Shown here: in pieces, positions 8,528 to 17,226 of the stretch
Layout: every line of letters starts with the position of its first letter
How positions within the stretch are numbered: position 1 is the first letter of the stretch
Assembly (NCBI GenBank): GCA_016717335.1
Contig: JADKFS010000001.1
Location: 1,736,001-1,800,000 of the forward strand
Length of the DNA: 64,000 nt
Direction: 5' to 3'
From: Candidatus Ribeiella danica
GTDB lineage: Bacteria > Chloroflexota > Chloroflexia > Chloroflexales > Roseiflexaceae
Notes under the pieces: generated by a model
The model's input: the letters and a program-made list of their open reading frames with translations, nothing else
Told to the model about the DNA's origin: nothing
Databases searched by the model: none
Position numbers and translations under genes: made by a program

Positions 8528-11500
8528 CTACATTCTCCAGCAGTACTCGTCCACGGCTTCGCGCAGGCGGCCCTGCTTGGAGTATGCGTCGCCGAGCGCA
8601 CGGTGGAGGCGCTGGAGCGACTGTCGGTCGTCGTTGTACGCGATCAGATCATGCAGCTCGTCGACCACGTCTTCGAGCAGCCGGCTCTGCTTGATCAGGA
8701 GCTTGTACTGCCGAAGCGCGAGGTCGAGCTGCCCGATCTGGCCGCTGACCCGCGCGACCGAGAGGCGCAGGACATCGTTCTCAGGCTCGATATCCAGCTG
8801 GCGCAGGAAGGCGTCGAGCACGTCGTTGCCGGTGTTGGTCACGCGGGCCGCCTCGGCGGCGCGCTCGGCCGCCCGATCGTTCGCGCGCGGCCGGGCCGGC
8901 TCGGGCGGCTTGGCGGCCTGCCGGGCCGGGGGCTCGACCGGCGCAAGCGGGGGCGGCGGCGCGGCCTGCTCCACCTGGGGTGGCTGCTCTGCCGCCGGCG
9001 GTGGGGTGGCGGGAGCGCTCGGCGGCGCCGGCTCGTTTAGGCCAAGCGTGACGATATCCTCGGGCAGTCCCGACGATGCCGGCTCGCTGAGGCCGAGCGC
9101 GGCGATCTCGTCGTCGGAGAGGCCCAGCTCGCTCAGCGAGAACGGGGTCATGTCGGGCTCGTCGGACGACGACTCGGGCGCGGCGGCCTCGCCCGGCTGC
9201 TCGGGCACGGAGATGTCGCCCAGGCCGAGCGAGTTGATCTCCTCATCCGAGAGGCCCAGCTCGCTCAGCGAGAACGGCGTCATATCCGGCGCTTCGAGCT
9301 GCGGCGACGGCTGGCCGAGGCCGAGCGCGGCGATCTCGTCGTCGGAGAGGCCCAGCTCGCTGAGCGAGAACGGGGTCATGTCAGGCTCGTCGGACGGCGA
9401 CTCGGGCGCGGCGGCCTCGGCCGGCTGCTCGGGCACGGAGATGTCGCCCAGGCCGAGCGAGTTGATCTCCTCATCCGAGAGGCCCAGCTCGCTGAGCGAG
9501 AACGGCCTGGTATCGGACAGATCGCCCATCGTCGCGGGCTCGCCGGGTGCCTCCCGTCCGGCCTCGTCGGGGGCCAGGTCCAGGTCGCGCGTCGGTGCAG
9601 CCGGGCGCGGCTCGGGCGTGTCCGGCTGCGCCTCCCAGGCAGGCGACTCCTCGGTGGCCGGCCCCTCTTCGTAGTCGGCGTCCATATCAATGATCTCGTC
9701 GCCGTCGCGGATCTCGATGCTGGCTGCGTGCAGCTGCTGGCCGATCGCCTCGATGCGCGCCGTCTCGGCCTCGGGGTCTTCGAAGTTGGCCATGATGTCG
9801 GAGATATCGACGTAGCCCTGCTGGCGGCCAAGCGCCATCAGGCGGTCGAGCACGAGATCGCCGCTGGTCGTCTGTGGCGCGAGATCAGCTCGTGGCGGCA
9901 CAGGCGTCTGCGCGGGCGGCGACTGGCCCCACTGGAGATCGCCGCCGTCAAGCCCTTCGAGCTCCTCCTCGGTCAGGCCAAGGCCGACCTCACCGCCGTC
10001 GTCCTCCGGCTCGACGGCCCCGAGGCCGAGCGCGCCGATCTCCTCGTCGGAGAGGCCCAGGTCGGCCAGCGAGAACGGCTTCAGGTCGCTAATCAGCAGC
10101 GACTCTTCCTCGCTGGGCGCAGGCTCTTTGGTCATGCCCGGCGCGGCCGCCTGCGGCTCGGCGGCGATCGGCGGCTGCGGCTCGGCCGGCGGCTCGCCTA
10201 TGCCGAGCGCGGCGATCTCCTCCTCGGAGAGGCCGAGGTCGGCCAGCGAGAACGGCTGGACCTGGCCGGCGGCGAGCGCGTCCTCCAGATTTTCGATCTC
10301 GGGCGCGGGCGGGGTGGGAGGCGAGCCGGCCTCAAGCGCGGCGATCTCCTCGGGCGAGAGGCCGAGGTCGGCCAGCGAGAACGGCTGGACCTGGCCGGTG
10401 GCGAGCGCGTCCTCGAGATTTTCGATCTCGGGCGCGGCGGGCGCGGGCGGGGTGGGAGGCGAGCCGGCCTCAAGCGCGGCGATCTCCTCGGGCGAGAGGC
10501 CGAGGTCGGCCAGCGAGAACGGCTGGACCTGGCCGGCGGCGAGCGCGTCCTCGAGATTTTCGATCTCGGGCGCGGCGGCCTCGGGCGATTGCTGGGCCGG
10601 CGTCTCCGCCTCCTCGCGCAGCGGCACGTTGTCCAGCGAGAACAGGCCCAGATGCTCGTTGTCGCCGACCGAGACGGGCGGCAGCGGCTCGGGCTCGCGC
10701 GGGCCGGGCGTGTTGAGGTGCTGGTGCTTGAGCTTGGCAAAGATCGACGCCTCGGCGCTCAGCGACTCGTCGCGCCGCGTCTTGGCGAAGTCGGGCTGCG
10801 GCTTCTGCGATGCCTGCTGCCAGCTGAAGCCGCGGTTTTCGGAGGCGAAATCCTCATCCTCGGCGACGTTCTCGTTTTCGGTGCTCTCCGGCCCTGGGAA
10901 ACCCGAGACGCGCGGGCGCGGCGCGGGCGGCTGGGGCGGCTCGTCGAGCGAGAAGGGCTGCAGGGAGGTCGGCAGGTCGCCCATGCCGGCGGTCGAGCTA
11001 TCCGATCCGAGATCCAGCTCGTCGATCGAGAAGGGCTGCAGGTCGATCGGCAAGTCGTTCAGGTCCGACAGGTCCTCCGCCGGCGGGGCGGGCGGCACCA
11101 GGTCGCGCGGGAAGACCTGCGTATCGTACGAGCGCGGCGCGGGCGGTGTGCTGTCGGGCTGCAGGCTCTCCAGGCCGGCGATCTCCTCGGGCGAGAGGCC
11201 CAGGTCGGCCAGCGAGAAGGGCGTCAGGTCCGACACCTCGTCGCTCGGGGGCGCGTCCTCCTGCCGGGGCGCCTCCTGCCGGGGCGCGGCGGCGCCCATG
11301 TCAATGCCGGCGATCTCCTCGGGCGAGAGGCCCAGGTCTGCCAGCGAGAAGGGCGTCAGGTCCGACATATCATCGCTCGGAAGCGCCTCGATCGGCCTGG
11401 TTGTGTCCTGCTGGGGTGTGCTGGCGCCCAGGTCGAGACCGGCGATCTCCTCGTCGGAGAGGCCCAGGTCGGCCAGCGAGAAGGGCGTCATCGTGGGCTC

Positions 11501-12748
11501 TTCCGCGCTGGGCGGCTGCTGCGCGGCGGGGGCCGCGCTCGGCAGATCGATGGCGGCGATCTCCTCGTCGGAGAGGCCCAGGTCGGCCAGCGAGAAGGGG
11601 GTCATGTCCGGCTCGGCCTGGTCAGTGGCGGCCTGCGCCGGCTCTGCGGCAGCGGCGGTCGGCTGCGGGGCGGGCGCGCCGCCGGTCAGATCGTCGAGCG
11701 AGAAGGGCTGCATATCGATGCCGAGGTCGAGGTTCTCGCTGGAGAGATCGACCGGCACGATCGGCGGGGGCGGCAGCGGGGGCGACTCGAGCGACAGCAA
11801 GCTGGCCAGGAAATCGTCGGCATCCGCGGCCGGGACGACCGGGGCGGGCAGCGGGCGCGCGGCGCGCGGCCGCTCGGCGCCAAGCGTGCCTGCGGCGATG
11901 CCAGCCGGCGTGATCGCCTCCATCGGCCGCGTGGCGTCGAGCTGCTCCTGCTGCTCGGCCGCGCGGCGGCTGCGCCAGGCGGCCTCGTCCCACTCCTCGA
12001 TCGTCGGCTCGGAATCGCGCACCTGCGGCAGCGTCTCGAACAGCGCCTGCGCGACGGCCTGGTACGGGTCCATCCGCCAGGCGGCCTGCCAGTAGCGCTC
12101 GCCCTCGGGCTGGCCGCCGGTCATCAGCAGGTAGCCGAGCAGCAAGTTAGCCTTGAGCGACTCGGGCCGCTCGGCAATGATCGTGCGGCCGAGGTCGATC
12201 GCCTCCTCGTCCTGCCCATCGCGCCAGAGCGACTCGGCCAGCGCGACCATCGCGTCGTGGCGGCCGGGCTGATCGGCGAGCACCTGGCGGAACTCGGAGA
12301 TCGCCTGGGGCAGCATATGGCCCTTCGCGTACAGGCGGGCCAGGCCGGCGCGGCTGAGGCGCAGCTGGGCGTTCTCGCTGCCCCAGCCCTCGGTGTAGAG
12401 GCGCAGGAGCTGGCTGCGCAGCTCGGTCATATCCGGCTTGATCTCGAGGGCCTGCTCGAACTCGGCAATCGCGCGGTCGAGCTGGTTGCGGCGCTCGCAG
12501 GTGATGCCCAGGCCGACGTGCGCGGGGATATTCTCGGGGTCCGAGCGGAGCACGCGCTCGAACGACTCCTGCGCGCGGTCGAGCTGGCGGTTCGCCAGGT
12601 AGGCCTCGCCGAGAATGCGATAGGCCTCGAGGTTGTCGGGGTACGCGTCGAGGATATGCTGGGCGAGCCCAATCGCACGGTCGAGGTCATTGCTTTCGAG
12701 CGACTGCCGTGCTTGATCGTAGGCCGCTTGCAGGCTCATGCTTGCCAT
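8528..12748 (-). CDS. Large TPR protein with an array of PFSL(A/S)(D/E)LGLSxEEI motifs
   Basis: 1,406 residues, no signal peptide or membrane helix. Residues about 1-260 form tetratricopeptide repeats (for example AYRILGEAYLANRQLDRAQESFERVLRSDPENIPAHVGLG), and the last 100 or so return to TPR helices. The 1,000 residues between are acidic, Pro/Ala-rich and probably disordered, carrying about twelve copies of PFSL(A/S)(D/E)LGLS.(E/D)EI plus about four shortened PFS(L/I) copies. Spaced short amphipathic motifs suggest multivalent binding of one partner. The start at 12748 follows a gggagg Shine-Dalgarno; an upstream ATG at 12883 gives an extension with no TPR homology. It is probably cotranscribed with the Roadblock/LC7 gene. 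A 1,022-residue open frame on the other strand here is a shadow of repeat and GC bias. Confidence 0.82.
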   Translation of the reverse strand: MASMSLQAAYDQARQSLESNDLDRAIGLAQHILDAYPDNLEAYRILGEAYLANRQLDRAQESFERVLRSDPENIPAHVGLGITCERRNQLDRAIAEFEQALEIKPDMTELRSQLLRLYTEGWGSENAQLRLSRAGLARLYAKGHMLPQAISEFRQVLADQPGRHDAMVALAESLWRDGQDEEAIDLGRTIIAERPESLKANLLLGYLLMTGGQPEGERYWQAAWRMDPYQAVAQALFETLPQVRDSEPTIEEWDEAAWRSRRAAEQQEQLDATRPMEAITPAGIAAGTLGAERPRAARPLPAPVVPAADADDFLASLLSLESPPLPPPPIVPVDLSSENLDLGIDMQPFSLDDLTGGAPAPQPTAAAAEPAQAATDQAEPDMTPFSLADLGLSDEEIAAIDLPSAAPAAQQPPSAEEPTMTPFSLADLGLSDEEIAGLDLGASTPQQDTTRPIEALPSDDMSDLTPFSLADLGLSPEEIAGIDMGAAAPRQEAPRQEDAPPSDEVSDLTPFSLADLGLSPEEIAGLESLQPDSTPPAPRSYDTQVFPRDLVPPAPPAEDLSDLNDLPIDLQPFSIDELDLGSDSSTAGMGDLPTSLQPFSLDEPPQPPAPRPRVSGFPGPESTENENVAEDEDFASENRGFSWQQASQKPQPDFAKTRRDESLSAEASIFAKLKHQHLNTPGPREPEPLPPVSVGDNEHLGLFSLDNVPLREEAETPAQQSPEAAAPEIENLEDALAAGQVQPFSLADLGLSPEEIAALEAGSPPTPPAPAAPEIENLEDALATGQVQPFSLADLGLSPEEIAALEAGSPPTPPAPEIENLEDALAAGQVQPFSLADLGLSEEEIAALGIGEPPAEPQPPIAAEPQAAAPGMTKEPAPSEEESLLISDLKPFSLADLGLSDEEIGALGLGAVEPEDDGGEVGLGLTEEELEGLDGGDLQWGQSPPAQTPVPPRADLAPQTTSGDLVLDRLMALGRQQGYVDISDIMANFEDPEAETARIEAIGQQLHAASIEIRDGDEIIDMDADYEEGPATEESPAWEAQPDTPEPRPAAPTRDLDLAPDEAGREAPGEPATMGDLSDTRPFSLSELGLSDEEINSLGLGDISVPEQPAEAAAPESPSDEPDMTPFSLSELGLSDDEIAALGLGQPSPQLEAPDMTPFSLSELGLSDEEINSLGLGDISVPEQPGEAAAPESSSDEPDMTPFSLSELGLSDDEIAALGLSEPASSGLPEDIVTLGLNEPAPPSAPATPPPAAEQPPQVEQAAPPPPLAPVEPPARQAAKPPEPARPRANDRAAERAAEAARVTNTGNDVLDAFLRQLDIEPENDVLRLSVARVSGQIGQLDLALRQYKLLIKQSRLLEDVVDELHDLIAYNDDRQSLQRLHRALGDAYSKQGRLREAVDEYCWRM
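9060..11620 (-). repeat. Coding repeat array (PFSL..LGLS.EEI units)
   Basis: Near-identical DNA segments inside the TPR gene, best seen at about 10,220-10,560 where three units of about 120 nt are almost identical, and at 9,080-9,500 where two pairs alternate. Unit identity implies recent duplication or gene conversion and a risk of assembly collapse. Confidence 0.75.
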
Positions 12749-12871
12749 TTCGGTCCTCCCGCCGCCGGAGCAGCGCAGCTGGGGCTTGAAGTGTAATATT
12801 TTACGGATGGAAGTGTGCCTTGTTTTCCCGAAGGCAGAGTAGTGCTGTATAATGTGTAAAGCTACGGGGCT

Positions 12872-12900
12872 ATTATATCGCAAGCGTCAAGGCACTGCAA
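12872..12900 (-). promoter_or_regulatory. Promoter for the TPR gene
   Basis: On the minus strand: TTGCAG (12900-12895), 17-nt spacer, perfect TATAAT (12877-12872). Start near 12865 gives a leader of about 115 nt before the ATG at 12748. Confidence 0.6.
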
Positions 12901-13020
12901 GGGGATGGGCGTGACGCGATGGTGCGTCATGGCACACGGAGGCGATTGTATCACGGAAAAACCCAGGATGCAACCATCGCGGCGGCGCCGAGCGCGGCGG
13001 GCGCCGCGGGGGACGCAGAA

Positions 13021-13053
13021 GCGGCGTGTATGGCCGATGGCCGTACACGCCGC
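13021..13053 (-). terminator. Hairpin downstream of tRNA-Pro
   Basis: 15-bp stem (gcggcgtgtatggcc / ggccgtacacgccgc) with one G-T-type mismatch and a 3-nt loop, 18 nt past the tRNA end. The following minus-strand bases are ttctg, so it is a plausible but T-poor terminator. Confidence 0.5.
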
Positions 13054-13070
13054 TTTCAGCTTTACAGATC

Positions 13071-13147
13071 TGGTCGGGGCGACTGGATTCGAACCAGCGA
13101 CCTCCTGAACCCCATTCAGGTGCGCTACCAGACTGCGCTACGCCCCG
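13071..13147 (-). tRNA. tRNA-Pro (anticodon GGG)
   Basis: 77 nt including an encoded CCA. Acceptor stem CGGGGCG/CGCCCCG with discriminator A; D arm with agtctggtagc; anticodon stem CCTGA/TCAGG around the loop ATGGGGT (anticodon GGG, reads CCC and CCU); T arm with GGTTCGAATCC. Translated frames over this stretch are artefacts. Confidence 0.95.
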
Positions 13148-13845
13148 CCGACGATCCGACGTGCGTCATTGTAGCCTGGGAAGGTGCTTCTGTCAACCGG
13201 TGGTCTGCGGGGGGCTGCGCGTCCCCGACCCCTTGCAAGGGCTGCGCCCTCCGATCCAATTCGTACCAACAGCGTGTGGGTGATCGTGGGCGGGCTCCGC
13301 CCCCCACGCCCCCCGCTGGGGGCGGAGCCCGCCCCCAGACCCCCTGCAAAGAATGCTACCTCACATTCAGCGCCGGTGGTGCATGCCCGGCTGAATCCAG
13401 GCGCAGCGGGTAGCAACCCGTCCGGTAGGAATGTTGATAGGCATGCGCCACTAGTGTTGCAATCGAGACGACATCTTTTGCCGGAGGGGGGCCGGGGGAA
13501 CCGGCGTGGGTTCCCCCGGGCGGGGGGCCGGGGGCGCAGCGCCCCGGAGACAAGCTGACAAGCTGACAAGCTGACCAGGTGACCGGGTGACCGGGTGAAG
13601 GACGGTAGACCAACGACCAACGACCAACGACCAACGACCAAAGCCTGGCGAGCGTAGCGCGTTGTATTCCGCCCCGCTGGGAATGGTGCTGGGCATGCGC
13701 CACGATGCGTGCAGCTGGTACGGCATCACTTGCCGGCGGGGGGCCGGGGGCGCAGCGCCCCGGAGACAAGCTGACAAGCTGACAAGCTGACCAGGCGGAG
13801 GGCCGGGGGCGCAGCGCCTGAAAAGGGGAGCCGTCGATAGATCGC
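13148..13845. repeat. Gene-free repeat block between tRNA-Pro and a small gene
   Basis: No gene is supported. It holds a near-complete copy of the dispersed element (about 13325-13550, plus orientation, with gcatgcccggctgaatcca and the hairpin gcgggtagcaacccgt), a partial copy (about 13660-13765), and its tail again (13793-13822). Between them are octamer arrays (gctgacaa units at about 13551-13575 and 13767-13790; tgaccggg units near 13577-13596) and a heptamer array (aacgacc/gaccaac units at about 13608-13640). Confidence 0.75.
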
Positions 13846-14181
13846 TTAGAGCGGCTCGACGCCGAACTCGGCGATCTCCTCGGCGAAGCGCTCGATCTCG
13901 CGCTGGCTGCGCAGCGCGGCGGCCTTGCGCAGCAGCGCGCCGCGGTCGGCCTGGCCGACGAGCACGGCGCGCTCGAGGTACTGGCGCAGGTACTCCTTGA
14001 TCAGCCGGAGCGACTCGGCCGCGAGCGGCTCGCCGTCGAGGTACGACTCGACCGCCGCGGCCAGCCGGCCGGTCTGCTCGGTCATCCAGTAGTGCGGCGG
14101 CCGCTCGACTGGAAAGGGGTACGGGTAGTCGGCGCTGGGCTGGTAGATCAGCTCGCCGATCTGTTCGGGCTCTGGTTGCAT
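13846..14181 (-). CDS. Small protein of unknown function
   Basis: 111 residues from ATG 14181; longer upstream frames to 14424 are low-complexity and not protein-like. It opens with an acidic/aromatic segment (MQPEPEQIGELIYQPSADYPYPF), then two or three amphipathic helices with regular Leu/Ala spacing (ESYLDGEPLAAESLRLIKEYLRQYLERAVLVGQ). No signal peptide or membrane segment. I recognise no family. It is divergent from the PHP-AlbA_2 gene, about 500 nt away. Codon bias matches its neighbours, so it is likely real. Confidence 0.6.
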   Translation of the reverse strand: MQPEPEQIGELIYQPSADYPYPFPVERPPHYWMTEQTGRLAAAVESYLDGEPLAAESLRLIKEYLRQYLERAVLVGQADRGALLRKAAALRSQREIERFAEEIAEFGVEPL

Positions 14182-14686
14182 ACGGTAATTCCTCGTGCTG
14201 CGATCCGTCTTGCTCCCGACTGCCGACTGCCGACTGCGGCAGTGCGCTATGCGGAGCATCTTCCCTTCAACGCACGCTTCCCTTGTTCTCATGCTGAGGG
14301 CTAGGGCAGGGATGGCGACTCGCATGATCATACCACAGGCGGCCGCGGGCTTGGCGGGCGAGCGGCATCCGAGGCGGCCCGAAGCACCGCCAGCGTTGCC
14401 AGATAGAGCGCTTTCGGGTATCATAAGGCCTCAGCGTAAAAAGATAAGCGTGTGACCATCCCACGCTTGGTGGCCGCACAAAAAGAGTTGGCCGGGCGAG
14501 CCAGGCTGGGCTGGCGGGTATTGCGGGATCTGTGACGCGAAGAGCTTCCGAGAGGAGGTGTGCCGCCAGACTGGCGCGGCGCAAAAATTACGAGAAAGAG
14601 GCCAGCTCGCGTGCGACGATTTAGACGTTAGCGTACGCGCGGCCGGCACAAAAATTGGCCTATTGACGTGTTGGAGCGAGAAAGTC
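14182..14686. other. Divergent intergenic region with a short heptamer array
   Basis: 505 nt between the unknown small gene and the PHP gene. It includes about three gactgcc-type heptamers followed by the inverse gcagtg (14215-14242) and a relatively AT-rich last 200 nt likely to hold the PHP-gene promoter. No convincing -35/-10 pair and no gene were found. Confidence 0.5.
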
Positions 14687-17038
14687 ATGCTAACTCATGG
14701 GAGTGATGTCCGCGACGGTCATCGTTGGTTTCGGGCCGATTTACATATTCATACGCCTGCTTCGGAAGATTATGCGGAGCCACATGCAACCTATCTAGAG
14801 ATCCTACAAGAGGCCGAGCGCCGCGAGCTGGAGATCATCGCATTCACCGATCACAACACTGTTCATGGCTATGAGCAGATGCGGCAGGAGATCGACTTTT
14901 TACAGACGCTGGAGCGCGCGCAGCGGCTGACCGAGGAGGAGCAGCGCCGCCTGGCCGAGTTCCGTCGGCTGCTGGCGAAGATCTGCGTTCTGCCCGGCTT
15001 TGAATTTACCTCGCACTTTGGCTCGCACATCCTGGCGCTATTCGCGTCCGATCGGCCGATCAGCCTGATCGAGGCGACGCTGCTGCAGCTCGGCGTGCCG
15101 CCCGACCTGCTGAAGCGCGGCGCCTGCGCCGTGCCCGACACGCGCCACGTGACCGAGGCCTACGAGATCATCACGCGCGCCGGCGGCATGGCGATCGCCG
15201 CGCACGCCAACGGGCCCAACGGCGTAATCACCGAGACGCTGCGCATGGGCACCAGCGGGCAGGCGCGCGTCGCCGCCACGCAGCACCCGGCGCTCCAGGC
15301 GCTGGAGTTCGTGAACTTCTACACCGACCACGAAAAGTTCACCTCGCCCGGCTTCTACAACGGCAAGACCGAGCACTACGACCGGCGGATGTTCTGCATC
15401 CAGGGCTCAGATGCCCACCGGCTGCGCCGCACCAGCGCCGGCGACGGCAACGCCTGGCACCGCCACGGCATCGGCGACCGCTACGTCGAGCTGCTGCTGC
15501 CGGACAACTCGTACGCCTCGCTCAAGGCGCTGCTGGCCTCGCAGGACTTCGACCGGGTGCGCGTGCCCAAGCGCGACCAGAAGCAGTGGGAGATCGACAC
15601 GATGCGCTCGGGCCAGCCGAGCGATCGCCAGATCCTGCGCCCCGGCAGAACCGATGCGCTCGACCTGCTCTGGCGCGACGTGGCGGCGCTGGCCAACATG
15701 GGCGGCGGGGTGCTGATCGTCGGGATCGAGCAGGAGAGCGCCGGCGTCGTCGGCGTGGCGCGGCCCGACCAGGTCAGCGAGCAGCTGCGCCGGCAGGTCC
15801 AGGAGCAGATCACCGCGCAGCCCTACCTGACGATGGAGCTGATGAACTACGAGGGCCGCGATCTCGTGCGCGTGGAGGTGCGCGCGCCCGACCACCCGCC
15901 GTACATCAGCCGCGACGGCGTGATCTACGTCCGCCGCGGGAGCGACACCGTGCCGGCCGACCGCGGCGAGGTGATCCAGCTGTGCCGGCGGGCCATGGCC
16001 GAGGGCGCCTCGTCGCCGCTCGACAACGGCCAGGATCTCGATCTGCCGCGCAGCGGCGTCGAGATCGTCAGCGCGCAGAAGCGCGCGGGCGCCTGGCTCT
16101 ACGAGGTGCGCGACCTGCGCACGACCGCCGGCGTCACGCGCGACCGGGCGCAGGGGCTGTGGTCGTACGCGATCAGCCGCTACGAGGACCTGCGCGATGG
16201 GCGGATCGACATCCAGAGCCAGGTCAAGTGGCGCGGCCGGCTGGGCCTGTGGCGGGCCTACCGCCAGGGCAACCGCACTAAGTACGACCTGGTGCACCGC
16301 GACGCGAACGGCGTGATCGACCACGTGTTCTTCGGCGTGTCGGACTGGGGGTTGGGCGAGGGCTGGCAGGCGCTGCTGGGCGAGCGCATCGGCGAGACGG
16401 TCGAGAGCGAGCCGCGCGCGTTCCGCGAGGACGAGCCGGAGCCGCCGGCCGAGAACGGCAACGGCGATGGCGAGATCGCGGCACTCGAGGGCGAGACCCT
16501 CTGGGGCGAGCGGCGCTACCGCTGGCGCGGGCGCGGCGGCCTGTGGCACATCCGGCGCGACTTCAGCCAGGAGCCGCGCTTCGACCTGGCGATGAAGGAC
16601 AAAGAGGGCGTGACCGTGCAGGAGTTCCCCTCGGTCCCGAGCGAGAAGCTGACCGATGCCTGGCTGAACCTGATCCGGGTGGGCCGGCCGCGCACCGGGA
16701 TCGAGGTCGTCAGCATCCTCTCGGACGACGAGGGCGAGCAGCGCTTCGTCTTCCGCAACCTGCGCACCGGCGAGGTCAGCAACACGCCCTGGCGGCTGCA
16801 GGACATCGAGGAGGGGACGGTGCGGCAGTACGCCGCGCGCATGGCCATCCAGGACCTGCCGATCGACGAGGAGAAGGTGCGCTGGTGGGGCAACATCGGC
16901 TACATGCGCCCCATGCGCAGCCAGGTCGACCTGGTCTACCGCGACGAGGGCGGCGTCGACCACATCTACTACGCGGCGCGGCGCGACGAGCTTGCCGGCG
17001 AGTGGCGCGAGCTGCTGGAGGAGTACGGCGAGGTCTGA
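14687..17038 (+). CDS. PHP-domain phosphoesterase fused to AlbA_2 (Schlafen-type) domain, with threefold C-terminal module
   Basis: 783 residues from ATG 14687, preceded by ggagcgag; an upstream ATG at 14558 adds 43 non-homologous residues. Residues 15-250 form a PHP domain with metal-ligand motifs ADLHIHTP (H20, H22), FTDHNT (D55, H56), AAHANGP and GSDAH (D242, H244), typical of metal-dependent phosphoesterases/nucleases. Residues about 320-430 are AlbA_2-like (DLLWRDVAALANMGGGVLIVGIE, later VEVRAP...YVRRGSDT), a nucleic-acid-binding domain of Schlafen-type proteins. The last 350 residues hold three related modules of about 50 residues, each starting W(R/W)G..G and containing DLV.RD..GV. A nuclease acting on RNA or DNA, possibly in stress or defence, is a fair inference; the substrate is unknown. 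The 5' end is less GC-rich than the rest. Confidence 0.8.
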   Translation: MLTHGSDVRDGHRWFRADLHIHTPASEDYAEPHATYLEILQEAERRELEIIAFTDHNTVHGYEQMRQEIDFLQTLERAQRLTEEEQRRLAEFRRLLAKICVLPGFEFTSHFGSHILALFASDRPISLIEATLLQLGVPPDLLKRGACAVPDTRHVTEAYEIITRAGGMAIAAHANGPNGVITETLRMGTSGQARVAATQHPALQALEFVNFYTDHEKFTSPGFYNGKTEHYDRRMFCIQGSDAHRLRRTSAGDGNAWHRHGIGDRYVELLLPDNSYASLKALLASQDFDRVRVPKRDQKQWEIDTMRSGQPSDRQILRPGRTDALDLLWRDVAALANMGGGVLIVGIEQESAGVVGVARPDQVSEQLRRQVQEQITAQPYLTMELMNYEGRDLVRVEVRAPDHPPYISRDGVIYVRRGSDTVPADRGEVIQLCRRAMAEGASSPLDNGQDLDLPRSGVEIVSAQKRAGAWLYEVRDLRTTAGVTRDRAQGLWSYAISRYEDLRDGRIDIQSQVKWRGRLGLWRAYRQGNRTKYDLVHRDANGVIDHVFFGVSDWGLGEGWQALLGERIGETVESEPRAFREDEPEPPAENGNGDGEIAALEGETLWGERRYRWRGRGGLWHIRRDFSQEPRFDLAMKDKEGVTVQEFPSVPSEKLTDAWLNLIRVGRPRTGIEVVSILSDDEGEQRFVFRNLRTGEVSNTPWRLQDIEEGTVRQYAARMAIQDLPIDEEKVRWWGNIGYMRPMRSQVDLVYRDEGGVDHIYYAARRDELAGEWRELLEEYGEV

Positions 17039-17042
17039 CCGA

Positions 17043-17226
17043 TTGTAGATTGTCTCGAAAGACAAGGTTTCGCTTGACAGCGATCCGCTTTACAGTTGGG
17101 GAAGTTTGGAGGGGCCTCCGGCCCCTCCAAACTTTTGAGGTGGGGTGTGGGGGCGGCTTCGCCGCCCCCACACCCCACCCCGAACTGTAAGGCTCGCAAG
17201 AACCATGCCTAATCTGCAATCTACAG
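17043..17226. repeat. Nested inverted repeat at a convergent junction (bidirectional terminator or MITE-like)
   Basis: Outermost arms tgtagattg (17044-17052) / caatctaca (17217-17225), inner arms acagttgggg / ccccgaactgt, then two strong hairpins: 17102-17134 (aagtttggaggggcc / ggcccctccaaactt) and 17141-17177 (tggggtgtgggggcggc, loop ttc, full complement). The right outer arm overlaps the stop codon of the minus-strand stress-protein gene. Confidence 0.7.

Noticed and set aside
9728..12796. 1,022-codon open frame antisense to the TPR gene
   Set aside because: It mirrors the coding repeats and GC bias of the real gene; the sense strand has TPR homology, Shine-Dalgarno and promoter.
12905..13413. 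Short plus-strand frames covering the tRNA-Pro region
   Set aside because: They read through a clear tRNA gene on the minus strand.
13551..13640. Possible CRISPR array
   Set aside because: Units are 7-8 nt with no unique spacers and no cas genes; a simple tandem array.
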